Shown here: positions 22,511 through 33,540 of the stretch, in pieces
Layout: each line of letters opens with the position of its first letter
Position numbering within the stretch: the first letter of the stretch is position 1
NCBI GenBank assembly: GCA_003439945.1
Contig: QVRM01004007.1
Coordinates: forward strand, 1,855,501 to 1,919,500
Direction of reading: 5' to 3'
From: Dermanyssus gallinae
Lineage: Eukaryota > Arthropoda > Arachnida > Mesostigmata > Dermanyssidae
DNA: 64,000 bases
The notes under the pieces: model-generated
What the model saw: only the letters and a program-made list of their open reading frames with translations
Database searches by the model: none
What the model was told of the DNA's origin: nothing
Translations under genes and position numbers: made by a program

Positions 22511-22984
22511 CTGATGCCCGCAACGTAATGCGGAGACACCGCAACATGCAAAAGAAACGCTTGCGTTTAGGAGACTCAACAACGTTATAAGTTACATGTT
22601 TGCATTCGAAAAGCGCAATGCTTCTAATAGCATACATGTAGGCATGTATAGTAAGAGTGTGAGAAATTAGTGCAACAAAGACAAGAACGAACAAACACCG
22701 CGTCAAGCAACGACAAAATAATTGATCACGTTGTATGCTAGCGGCTTGTGTGTGTGTGTTAGCTCCAAACGCAAAGTGTTGAAAGAATTGCTAATTAGTG
22801 TCCGGACTGGCTCAGTTCCCATGGGAAAGGAGGGCCCAGGGCTGGTCAGGCTAAGAAAGAAAAGTACAGCCTAGATTGCCGTCCGGTCGGTTGGCCGCCG
22901 CAGAGCATCAAAATAATTGGTGACTGGACAAACACTGGTGTCTGCTGATCTTTCAATTTACACACTCGTAAGAAAATTGCTTCT

Positions 22985-23018
<34 letters not shown>

Positions 23019-26000
23019 TGAAGCAGTACGAGCGACGACAACGCCATAAGCAAAGGCTCATGGCAACCATGAAAACATGAACACCATGTTATGACCGCAA
23101 TACGCGGTGAGGTATCATGGCAGAATCAGCCAGTCAACGATGGATCGCCACTGTGCGCGACAGCTCGGTAAAGGCATGGGGCATGCGACGCACAGCATTC
23201 TTCGCTTTTACAGCCAGCTTTTGTACGATGCCACGAGAAGCCATCTCATCGGATATTCAAACTCGCTCACAGAGATCGCTGGCTCGCTCGCTCGCTTGCT
23301 TCGGCCTCGACCGCGTCAGTCAGAGGTGTTCCTCCCTCCCCCCCTCCCTCCATGCCTCCCGCTGCAGATATTAGCAAGCAGCCGCATCACATGAATCATC
23401 CGAATCCATCATCGGTGATCCATCAAAGTTTACACTAAAATACACCCATCGGCGGCTGCCACACGGCCGTGTGTGAGCGCCGGCTCAGCGTAGCTCGTGC
23501 TTCGAACGAAACTGACGCTGAAGTTTCCCAACTCAACGACACATGTATACGTGGCTAGGCAATAGCAGACGGTGCTTGCGTATAGTTAACAGTCTTGCAG
23601 TTAGCTAGTAATTCTAGTTTCAGTAGTCGTGTTAGCCACAGTCAATATAGATAGTTGTTGAATTAAAGACTCGTATTAGCAGTATGAAACTGCTACAATA
23701 TTATGTATTGTAGTCATCACATAGCCAATGTTTAGCGTGTCAACACGCAGCTTGTCGCACGCCTGACGGCTGCAGTTCCCTGCTGAAAAAGAACAATGGT
23801 TGTCATTGCCAGCAGCGGCACCACTCCGTGACCTCTTAATCATGAGTCAAGAAATGGTCTATACGCGATGGCGAGATAGAACAACCTCTAATATCTGACT
23901 TTCCACTAAGTTAACATTCTTCGACTACAGTCTTTTATACGATTCCCGGCCTAATACAAAATATATCTGACATTGGAGTTATGCATTTGAGGAGCAGTAG
24001 GTTGTCTGTGACTCTCAAGCCCATAATGCGTGCATTACTAATAATGTAGGAATTATGCGTACATTACTAATCATCTACGGGTAAATTGTACACTCTGACT
24101 TGTGTCAAACGGGGACTTCTGAAAACTGTGTTTCACTCTGTTTTGTTAATGCAGACTAGATTGAAACCAGCAGCTATTCCATTGCAAGAGCGCCATCATT
24201 AGCTTCTGTTAATTCGTTTGAGCATACGCGTATATGTGAATGCGTCCTTATATTAAGGAAATAATAGTGCATTCTACTCAGTGTATTCGCTAGGCACGAA
24301 ATCGCCGCTACAAGCACGCATCGCGCAAAGACAAGACAGCTCGTCATAATGGCCATGGTCTCCACCCATCGAGTGGTGGCCATGGTGGCCTCTGACTCGG
24401 CACCAGCACAGCTTGTTCGTTTCAGCAGTGCCTCATGGTGAACTGTTGGCGACAGCCGACTAGAAACCGGCAGTGCCGCGACCAGGCTTGAACATGAGTT
24501 GAGCCGCGCTGTTTCACTTCGGAGCACAAACAGGATACAGGCGGCGGCCGAGGGAACGGCATCGACGCAAGATGGAGTGTTAGCTGAGCAGGCGAGCGGC
24601 CCAGCGAACGGACGGGCCAAGCGCCTTCGGGACGATGCAAGAGCACACGCATGAGACCGCTCAGCCGAATCTGCTCACGAGAGCCACCGATCAGATCCGT
24701 GCCAGATGAAAACTAGATGCTGCTCTAGATCTACCAGCAGTTACCCCCTACAATGCCCCCGGGCACGCGCCTAGGCGGACGAGCAAAAACGAACCATAGG
24801 TCTTCGCAACGAGCCAACAGACATCGAGCGTAGGAGGAGTCACGATGCAGCCCATGTCTAGGACAAGAGGAACAACAACATACCACACGTCGGCTGACGA
24901 AAGCCGGGAAACCGTACGCAGGCGGTCAGCGAGGGCAACTTATCAACAACTACAGCAGCGTGCTCTATACGTACCCCGCTTCCTTGTTTCCATGTTCTTT
25001 TCTACGTGTCTCAGCGTTTTGGTGTCTGCCAGTAGCCCCTTGAGAGCTGTCTGGTCTGTTAGAGCACGAAAACGAGACCGATTGGAAACTTCAACATTTG
25101 CTCGTATTCGTTCCTCAGCCTCGCGCGGCCTCGACGGCTATCTATTTGTGGCGATTTTTGATCTCTGATGATCGAGAGAACAAGAAAACGCGCGGCACAC
25201 TACACAGCAATGGACCGATAAACGAAACAACCATATTGCTTGATCGGTGGTCAGATTTGTAGATGGCGCGATTTGACCATGGAACAAAGACCGCACAACG
25301 CCCCTACAGCGGGAGACAGATATAGAGGGAGAGGGAGAGAGAGAGAAAGGGGGAGGTGACCGGCAACGAAGCAACGGCATGGGACTGGGGTATGACACAA
25401 CGCGGGAGGAGCCACATGCAGAAGCTGTACGAAGACGTAGAGGATGCGCCTCCGATGCGGCTCCAAGGGACCGTTAAAAGTTTGCAGATGGTAGCGTTCG
25501 CAGGTGTCCCTAGTTGAAGGGGGCTGGAGGGACCTAGGGAGGGAAACAGGCAAGCGGACAGGAAAGGAGCGAACTGCGTAGAGGACCGTTGTGGTTGTCG
25601 AGGCGACTTTACGGGGCACGAGCGACGGTTGCTGTCCGTCCGTCCATCCGTCCAACCAACAAACACCCCACACCGCTGCCGCCGCTATACACATCCGGGC
25701 GCGCAGACAGACACCCGCATGAACCCCCGCACACACACACACACTCACTGTCTTACATATATGGGCTAGACAGCGTACAGCTCGGACGAGGTGTAAAATG
25801 TTTTACGATAACTTTAGGATAACAGATAACAGAAGCAGAGGCTTCTCCGGTTTGAAGGCAAACAAACATTGAGTCACTGAAGGCGGCAGAAGTGCGAGCG
25901 TGCCAAAGCGACCGATGGCGTTCCGCTGCCGCGTAATAAATGTTGAGGACGAACGCCTTGCCCCCTTCAGCTGGTTCAGGAGAGGTCCCGGTTAGCGAAC

Positions 26001-26739
26001 TGCCAAAAGGAGCAGCTGGCGGTAATGGCCACGTCCGACAGAACACCGAGTTATCCGAGGGCACAAGCTCGAAGCTACAACAGCTCAGGGAGGCGTCGCT
26101 CGGCTCACGGCCAACGCACAACTGCCGCTGAAGCTACAGTATCCAAGCTATCGGTGAACAGTTGATTTATATTTTTCCAGCGCTTTGAGTTTTGCGTGGA
26201 CAATAGAAATGGGCACGCATATTAATTGTGATGAAATTCGTGCAACTCAGTCAATTTACACACAGCAGTCCCTAATAACGTTTGCGTAGAGACATGCCTT
26301 AGAAGCCCCTTCTAGATACTTGGTTAAAGAGAGTGCAAATTCTAGTTCAGCACTAACGATAATTTTGTTTAGATAGTTGAGAATGGCCAAAAGTGTAGAC
26401 GTATATAAATTTCACGCTGCTCTAATTTGCATTGGTATGTCATTTTAATTGTAGATACATTGTTACTGGTCACGTTTTAGCTTACAAAAAAATTATATAA
26501 ATATAAATCGCGATTATTTTCCTAAATAGGGGTTTTCCAATAGGCAATTTATAGAAAATTGGGCAGAAAACACGGAAAGTTGAGCAATTATTTTTATCGG
26601 CCGGAACTGAACGACGGCCTCTTGTTTGTTGAGCACCGTAGTCTATATGTCCTACGTTAGCAAAGAAAACAGAAATGCGCCTAATGGCGGGTGCGTGAGA
26701 GAGAAGAATGTCAGAATGTGTATATATATATATATATAT
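22511..26739. other. 5' flank or first intron of the Myt1-type gene; no recognised exon
   Basis: The missing 5' exon(s) of the zinc-finger gene should lie at or beyond here. The interval holds a CAG/CTG tract, CGCT-rich runs near 23280-23300, a GA/TC-rich belt near 25315-25350 and a CA run near 25730-25745. Several frames of 60-165 codons are open on both strands but overlap each other and match no family I know. Confidence 0.4.
22987..23016. repeat. (CTG)10 trinucleotide array
   Basis: Ten perfect CTG triplets; on the minus strand this reads CAG and could encode poly-Gln, but no exon structure supports translation. Confidence 0.95.
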
Positions 26740-27790
26740 AGTCAAAGTCGGCATACCGCCCTATCCAAAGCGGCTGAGCACGTTATCAACGTACAACTAG
26801 TAACAGAACTAGAAGCACATTCGTCTATCAGCAATGTTCTAAATATATTTAAAACACAGAGAACTGCATCAAAAGCAAGCAGGACGCAGTGTCTGGTTAT
26901 CCCCTCAGATGTCAAAAACGCGCTTAATATGCTTTTGTGAGACGCCATGAACAAAACGCTTGTAGACAAAGGCGTGTCCTCATACTTATGATGTATCTTA
27001 GCTTCATGCCTAAAAGACCGAACATCTACCTACGAAGGTGTGGATTATGCAGTCACTCCCCAAGGGTCCGTACTAAGACCAAGTCTGTGGAATATGGAGG
27101 ATAACCTACGATGGAGTACATAGCCTCCCACATCCCCCGGGAGTTTTTCCGTCGTCTATGTAGCCAACCTGGAACTGACCGTAACTGCCTGTGACGAGGA
27201 TATGCTTGAAATATATATGCTGGCGGATATACGGCAATATCTTAGTACGCTAGGTATTGCCGGAATTGGCTTCGCAAGAAATAGAAGCCAATATTTTAAA
27301 CGGCCTGAAACACCCGTGGTTAAGTACCTGGGTGTGATCCTAGATAGGCTCTTTCATGAGCACCTCATGTCAAAAAAGCTGCCACTTCTTTAGCAGAGTT
27401 GCGAAAAATCCTCCCGCGAATCAGAGGAGCAATCGTCTTTCAGCGCCGTTACTTACCATCACTAGTAGATAACATCATGATATATGCCGCACCTTCGTGG
27501 ATGCGCACAACTACCACGGTTACAACACGCCGTCTCCTTAACATCGCATGGGCAAGTCGCACGGCTTCCACAATGACCTCACAAGTCCTTCCTAGACGGA
27601 TTCCCGAAGGATAAGAGAGTTGGCCTCAAAAGATCCCTCAATCAACGTCTGGACAGAGGAAGTACTAATCAATAGAACAGATACCCTGTGCAAGTCGAGC
27701 CAGCAGTGGGAAGCAATCCAAACAAACGGGCCATCCTGGATATGGACAAAATCAATAGTTCTCCCTGAAATAAAATATAATAATATATGA
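26740..27790 (+). pseudogene. Decayed R1-like non-LTR retrotransposon, reverse transcriptase fragment
   Basis: Reading across several frames gives ordered RT motifs. A DAMNKTLVDKGVSSYL region precedes TPQGSVLRPSLWN (block of the GxPQGSxLGPxLWN type). Then comes VYVANLELTV, where the catalytic YADD box has decayed. VKYLGVILDRLFHEHL and LRKILPRIRGA...RRYLPSLVDNIMIYAAPSW follow. This order and wording are typical of R1/LOA-type LINEs. Stops and frameshifts separate the blocks, so no active enzyme is encoded. The 5' end and endonuclease are not seen; the 3' side abuts the TA array and mariner. Confidence 0.8.
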
Positions 27791-27886
27791 CGCTTAGCAC
27801 GTCCCAAAGTGCATAGCTTTGTCGACCGAGCTGGACATGCGTAGATGTCTGACACAGAAACCGCCAAAAAGAATGTACATATACGT

Positions 27887-27891
<5 letters not shown>

Positions 27892-27941
<50 letters not shown>
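27892..27941. repeat. (TA)n microsatellite beside the mariner
   Basis: About 50 bases of TA whose last TA is the left target dinucleotide of the mariner copy. Confidence 0.9.
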
Positions 27942-27945
<4 letters not shown>

Positions 27946-28890
27946 GTGTGTTCAAAACGTATCGCAACTTTTGTGTTTTTTCAAAAATTATTCATTTATT
28001 CATGAATATCTATTTTGTCCCCTTCAAAGTAATCCCCATGAGATATTATACACTTGTGCCAACGGTTTTTCCAATCTTCGAAGCACTTCAAAAAACCATT
28101 TTTTTTAACCTTGTTCAGCTCCTCCTTCGATGCCGTCTTTATCTCGTCAAGCGTAGCGTAACGTCGTCCTTTCATGGGCCTCTTCAGTTAAGGGAACAAG
28201 AAAAAGTCACAGGGGGCCAGATCTGGGGAATACGGTGGCTGCGGCATCATTAGTGTGTTGTTTTTGGCCAAAAACTCGCGCACAAGCAACGATGTGTGAG
28301 CAGGGGCGTTATCGTGGTGCAAAAGCCAATTTTTGTTCTTCCACAAATCCGGGCGTTTCTGGCGGATTGCTTCGCGCAAATTGCGCATAACTTGCAGGTA
28401 ATATTCCTTATTGACCGTTCTACCCTGTGGCAAGAACTCATGATGCACCACGCCCCTGCAATCGTTAATCATTAATTTTTTCGTCTGTTGTTGAAGTGCT
28501 CGGGCGTCCGGCACGCTCTTCGTCGTTCACATCTTCTCGGCCTTCTGAGAACATTTTGTACCACCGATAAACGTTGCTTCGGTCCAAGGTAGCTTCTCCG
28601 TATGCCACAGTCAACATTCGGAATGCATCCGCGCACTTAATTTCGTTTTTCACACAAAATTTGATACAGGTTCTTTGATCAATTTTTTTGAATAGGTAAA
28701 AATCGAAGACGATCCAAAACACGTGCAAGCAAAGCAGCTGTCAACAATTAAGTGAACATTCAAAATGGCCGAGCTTGTCGGCATAAGTGAGAGACATGAG
28801 TACCAACATAACGCCACAAAAAAATCGAAATTCGAATATACGTAACCCCATGAAAATTCAAAAGTCGCGATACGTTTTGAACACACCTCG
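27942..28890 (-). mobile_element. Mariner element, internally deleted, TA target duplication
   Basis: A 949-bp element flanked by TA on both sides (27940-27941 and 28891-28892). Its terminal inverted repeats share GTGTGTTCAAAACGTATCGC and then A/G-ACTTTTG. Full-length mariners are near 1.3 kb, so about 330 bp are missing. It is a non-autonomous, dead copy of the IS630-Tc1-mariner superfamily. Confidence 0.93.
27995..28728 (-). pseudogene. Mariner transposase pseudogene
   Basis: Three blocks survive. The N-terminal helix-turn-helix part (CIKFCVKNEIKCADAF ... GREDVNDEERAGRPSTST) is at 28465-28680. The catalytic C-terminal part with HHDNAPAHTSLL and PYSPDLAPCDFFLFP (second and third Asp, 34 residues apart) is at 28188-28455. 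The tail (RRYATLDEIK ... GDYFEGDKIDIHE) extends to about 27999. Between the first two blocks a deletion with frameshift removes about 110 residues including the first catalytic Asp. A TAA also replaces a Lys codon right after FLFP. No ATG starts the frame. Confidence 0.9.
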
Positions 28891-28891
28891 T

Positions 28892-28943
28892 ACCTTCAGG
28901 TTTGAAATTCAAACTCATCTCGTTCGATTTCAAACCTGAAGGT
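28892..28943. repeat. Perfect 17-bp inverted repeat (hairpin) next to the mariner
   Basis: ACCTTCAGGTTTGAAAT at 28892-28908 and its exact reverse complement at 28927-28943, with an 18-base loop. The left arm begins at the A of the mariner's TA target, so the mariner landed at the edge of this palindrome. Confidence 0.9.
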
Positions 28944-29141
28944 CTCTGAAGCAAATAAAATGCTGTGCGGTTTCAACTTCCAACAAAAGATAATCGAGCC
29001 AATGGGTAACCACCTCAACCTCATCGATTGAAGGGCCTTCTTTTCAGACTGCTACAATGTTAACGAGATGTACAGCAGGTTCACGTGGTGCCCGACTCGA
29101 GCGAATAATCTTCTCGCACCCATATTCTGCCTCGTCCACTA

Positions 29142-30301
29142 TACAGGGTGTTCCTATTTGTGTGTCCAAAACGCTAGGGTATGATCAAACTCGGTGAGAA
29201 AATCATTTTTGCCAATGGGTGGAAGCCGGGAAAACGTTTTGTTTAGGAGTGAGGATGAAATTTATAAAAGCAGTTATTCTGTCTTTTTTCTCCTACATAG
29301 TTGTGCAAAATCTACGTTTGCGGGAGAACCAGTCAGCGCACAAAGGAACCGATCATACCGGCGTGTTTGGCGGAAAATTCTGCACAATAAAGTATACATT
29401 ACTAGCTTGCGTAGCAAAAAGCGAATAGCCAGATTAAGGAAAGTCATAAAAAGTCAAAATGTTACGTAAACGCTTTTTTGTGCAACATCGTAATTTTTTC
29501 CATTACGACCAAAAATGCACGTCCAAAAGACCACTCTCAGGCAATAGCAGATTTAATGCCCACTACATTCGTACCAAAGTGATGGTGCTGCGTTACGTAG
29601 TTGCCAAGTGACTAAGCTTTTTCGACAGTCATAGTTGTTATGTTTCACGTTGAAGTTTTCACGTCCAGAACCGTAGCATTTTGCCAAGACGTTTCCGCCC
29701 CCTCTTTCCATTAGAAAAAATTATCCTCTTGCTGAGTTCTACCAAACCTCAAAATATGTACCTAACTTTCTCATACACCCTATGCAAGTATGTATGCCTT
29801 CGCATTCGATATGACTGTCGAAAAAGCTTAGTTACTTGGCAACTACGTAACGCAGCACCATCACTTTGGTACGAATGTAGCGGGCATTATATCTGCTATT
29901 GCCTGAGCGTAGTCTTTTGGACGTGCATTTTTGGTCGTAATGGAAAAAAATACGATGTTGCACAAAAAAGCGTTAACGTAACATTTTGACTTTTTATGAC
30001 TTTCCTTAATCTGGCTATTCGCTTTTTGCTACGCAAGCTAGTAATGTATACTTTATTGTGCAGAATTTTCCGCCAAACACGCCGGTATGATCGGTTCCTT
30101 TGTGGGCTGACTGGTTCTCCCGCAAACGTAGATTTTGCACAACTATGTAGGAGAAAAAAGACAGAATAACTGCTTTTATAAATTTCATCCTCACTCCTAA
30201 ACAAAACGTTTTCCCGGCTTCCACCCATTGGCAAAAGTGATTTTCTCACCGAGTTTGACCATACCCTAGCGTTTTGGACACACAAATAGAAACACCCTGT
30301 A
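29142..30301. mobile_element. Foldback DNA transposon or MITE with ~491-bp terminal inverted repeats
   Basis: 1160 bp, beginning TACAGGGTGTTCC and ending with the reverse complement, flanked by TA. Left arm 29142-29632 and right arm 29811-30301 are inverted copies with only a few percent differences; the spacer is 178 bp (29633-29810). The same ~90-codon frames appear in both arms as mirror images and are not conserved proteins. TACAGGGTG ends and TA duplication point to the Tc1/mariner superfamily, non-autonomous. Near-identical arms suggest a fairly young insertion or arm homogenisation. Confidence 0.93.
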
Positions 30302-30659
30302 TATCATAGAAAACTCATGAAAGGAACAAAGCGGAGGAGGACTCTCCTGTTGATTTTAATGAATGTGACATCTACACGCAATTTTAATCTCTAAAACCCA
30401 AATGCAGCCACACAACCGAAGGCAGCCCTGTGTTTAAAAAAAGCTTTTTGACACTTTCCAGCACGTGCAAATTCGTGCTTCGTCGTCTATGTGCGCGCAA
30501 CTATTTTAAATGACAAACGATTGGGCCTTGTACCTGAGTGGCAACAGAAACTTTATTTTTTTTGTCCATAGGGACTTCTTAGATAACTTACTGTTTTATT
30601 AAGGATGCAATACTTTCATTGTATTATAGACTTCATTCATTATTTAATGTTATGATTAC

Positions 30660-31620
30660 AGGAAAATGTGATTATTTCATTGTATATATTTTGACTAGAA
30701 GAGTGCCTTTGACAGGGTAGATCATAAGACTACTCATGGACAAGATAAACACGCTCCAGTTCCATTTACAGAGTCGTAAATGGCTTGCTGCTTTTTTGCA
30801 CACTCCGTCGTTTCGAGTTAAATGCGGGGAAGCTTTTAGTTAGCTGGCTCCGTTCGGTGTTCCGCAGGGGAGCTGCGTCTCTCGTCTGCTGTACACAATA
30901 TTTGTGTTAGACATAAAATCCTACATTCCGTCTAATGTCAAACACATAAAACTTTTTCGGGCCAACATTGAACGTCCACGGGTTAGCTTTCGCATTGCCT
31001 CGTACGACGAACTTCATCAATACAACAAAGCTATCCGTTTCGAAATGCCTCGTTTTGAAACATGGCTTGTTCGATCTGGAGTATCAACTGAACGGGACAA
31101 CCTTGCCCACCGCAAATGTTACACGAGGTGTATTCATATTAGCAGATCTTACATTTTCTGCACATTTAAGAGACCTAGACAAATCAATCTATACCTGTGA
31201 ACATGCTGTTCCGTTGTTTTGTCATTAAGGACCCAAACGTGTATATTCGCCTGTATAAAACAATTGTGCTATCCAGATTTTTATATTGCACACCCGCCTG
31301 GAGCCACACTTGGGCAAGCACATAGGCATGATTCAAGGTGTTCAGAGAAGATTCCTAAAACAGCTCTGTAGAAGATGTGATATCGAAAAGTTTATAGCAT
31401 TCGGCTCGTATCCGCACGCGTGTAAAGTTATATAACCTAATACGGAAAGATCTTTTTGCTCTTCAGTAAAATCGATCCGGCGCTATCGACTTTACTGAAG
31501 ACTCCCGCAACTTGAAAGTGCTGATCTTATTGACCGTCTCTTGGATGTGACAATCGCAGATGCCAAATAATGTTTTAACCAAAATGTAGTGCAAGAATTA
31601 AAACAATCAATAATATTTTC
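30660..31620 (+). pseudogene. Second decayed non-LTR retrotransposon (RT fragment)
   Basis: Fragments in shifting frames read SAFDRVDH (finger/palm motif), VPQG-S-like sequence near 30860-30880, then LYTIFVLDIKSYIPSNVKHIK. Further on come KTIVLSRFLYCTPAWSHT and GVQRRFLKQLCRRCDI (about 31250-31380), as in jockey/CR1-type elements. Many stops. It is distinct from the R1-like copy at 26.7 kb. Near 31462-31499 a 15-bp imperfect hairpin (TTCAGTAAA ... TTTACTGAA) interrupts it. Confidence 0.7.
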
Positions 31621-31716
31621 GTCTGGCGTGTAGCCAGAGAATCGCAAAACAACCCGGCTTCGAGGGCGTCATCGCCTACCAATCTCTTTCCACTCTTTAT
31701 TCGGCAAATAAAGACG

Positions 31717-31717
<1 letters not shown>

Positions 31718-31777
<60 letters not shown>
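31718..31777. repeat. (TA)n microsatellite
   Basis: About 60 bases of TA. Confidence 0.95.
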
Positions 31778-31779
<2 letters not shown>

Positions 31780-31949
31780 AAGGGTGTTCTTAATATTAAA
31801 TCCACTTATTTTATGGAGTAGTCACAATATTGTGCGTGAAAGTAGAAAATCGGATATTCCAGAACCCATGCACCGGACATGTTGATTCCAGGGCCCCAAT
31901 TTTTGCGATCTCTTCTCGATGTGCCCATTTGCCTTCTTGTAGCCAGCAT

Positions 31950-32215
31950 TAGTATCTTATACAGATAATTTACGCATAATTTTTGTCGAACACGTCGGTG
32001 TGACTGGTTTCTCCACTGATCAACTCGGTCACCCGCAATGACGCCTTTTGTGAAGTGATGTTCGATTATCTAAATAAGTATAACAGATTGGTGTAATTTC
32101 ACTCTCACGCCTAAACAACATATATCCCTCATTTCATTAGAAAAATAATTTTTAAACACGTGCTACCACCTTTAAAATGAGTGTACTTAATTTAGGAACA
32201 CTTCGTATCTATACT
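31950..32215. repeat. Diverged relative of the 29-kb foldback arm
   Basis: Shares the order AATTTT-GTCGAACACG/GCCAAACACG, GACTGGTT-TCTCC, ATTTCA-TCTCAC-CCTAAACA and GGAACACTTCGTAT with the right arm of the 29142-30301 element, at much lower identity. A single arm is visible and no partner inverted copy was found. Confidence 0.5.
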
Positions 32216-32698
32216 TTCGGCTGTTTTTGCAACCACAAGAACAAGGGAACAAGAGACAATCACAAGGGAATCATCTTCCGCGATTATTGCCACCAGGTTC
32301 TAAGGTCAATAAGGAATGCTACCGTGAAATCTTAGACAGATTGCACATAAACGTCTGACGCTAGAGACCTGGACAATTAACTTGTTTCATGATGGATCCT
32401 TCATCACGCCAATGTAGCGGCGTACACATCTTTACCGATTTCGGACTATTTCATGACAAATTCGATTTGAAAAAGCTCCCTATTTACCGACTTTTTCCTG
32501 TTCCCACGGATAAAAACATTTAAAACGTCAACAATTCGAGACTATCGAGGGAATAATAAAAAAATTCACAGGTGCAACTCATCTCGATCCCGAAAGACTG
32601 CTTTAAAGAGTGTTTCGAATGAGTGTGTGGAATGTGGAAAAGAAAGGGGCACACATGTCTTGCAGCGGCGCAGGAGAGAACTTTGGAAGATTTAATTT

Positions 32699-32702
<4 letters not shown>

Positions 32703-32770
<68 letters not shown>
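32703..32770. repeat. (TA)n microsatellite
   Basis: About 67 bases of TA, the longest array in the window. Confidence 0.95.
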
Positions 32771-32772
<2 letters not shown>

Positions 32773-33540
32773 GTATTTTTAATGCACGAATAAACGGCGG
32801 GAGAAATTGTAGGATAGCAGTGTCCTTTAAGCAGCGCGGGCATAGACAGCGTCGGTTAGCGGCAATGCCGAAGCAAGCTAAATACATGGCGCCAATTAGA
32901 AGATGCCGCCACTCTAGCAAAGACGCGGGAAGTCACTAAATGCGCGGGTAATCTGTGAGTATATAAGAAGGCATGAGAATAAATGAGTTAGTAGTCATTG
33001 GTTCAAGCCAGGCAGAGGACGTGTGTTGTTTGAGCGAGAGAATGGCGAACTCGTAACGGTCGCCGCCCAGCCATGGGGGTGGTGGACACTACAGAAATAA
33101 CAGCATAGGCAAAGTTATACTTTGTTTGATGGCCCATAAAGACATCTGTAAATGTACCTGAGTACTTAACCAATATATGCTACAATCGTAGCATACAAGA
33201 CTAAGGACAAAACAGCGTATTTTTGGAAATAGCAGACAAAAAAGCGCATAGGACCGTTCAAGCATTACAATCATAAAAAAATATTTATATATAGAAGCGA
33301 CAATTACAATGCAATAATAAACGGCGGGAGAAATAACAACATAGGCGAAGTAATACTTCAGTTGACGGCCAGCGAAAATATCTGCAATGTACCTGAGTAC
33401 CTAACGCATATAAGCTACAATGGTAGCACACGAGAAGACAAAACCGTAACATTTTGGAGATCGCAGATAAAAACAGCTGACCGTTCAAACGTCACAGTAA
33501 ATAACTCGCGTGAAGTAATAACTCGCTCTCAAATGCACGT
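32771..33540. repeat. Two-copy tandem repeat (~236-bp unit) split by a solo LTR
   Basis: TAAACGGCGGGAGAAAT occurs at 32791 and 33318. If the 286-bp LTR and one 5-bp duplication are removed, the spacing is 236 bp. Downstream parts (AACAGCATAGGC..., ATGTACCTGAGTAC, GACCGTTCAA) also match between copies at roughly three quarters identity. Confidence 0.8.
32808..33093 (+). mobile_element. Solo LTR, 286 bp, with GAAAT target duplication
   Basis: Starts TGTAGGATAGCAGTGTCC and ends GGTGGACACTACA, i.e. TG...CA with matching TGTAG/CTACA ends. It is bracketed by exact 5-bp duplications GAAAT (32803-32807 and 33094-33098). It contains TATATAA near 32960 and AATAAA at 32978-32983, as expected for an LTR promoter and polyA signal. 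No internal retroviral-type genes adjoin it, so recombination has left a solo LTR. Superfamily (Ty3 or BEL type) cannot be told from this alone. Confidence 0.9.

Noticed and set aside
29194..30285. Pair of near-identical ~70-130-codon frames on opposite strands
   Set aside because: They are mirror copies created by the inverted arms of the foldback element and contain no transposase motif.
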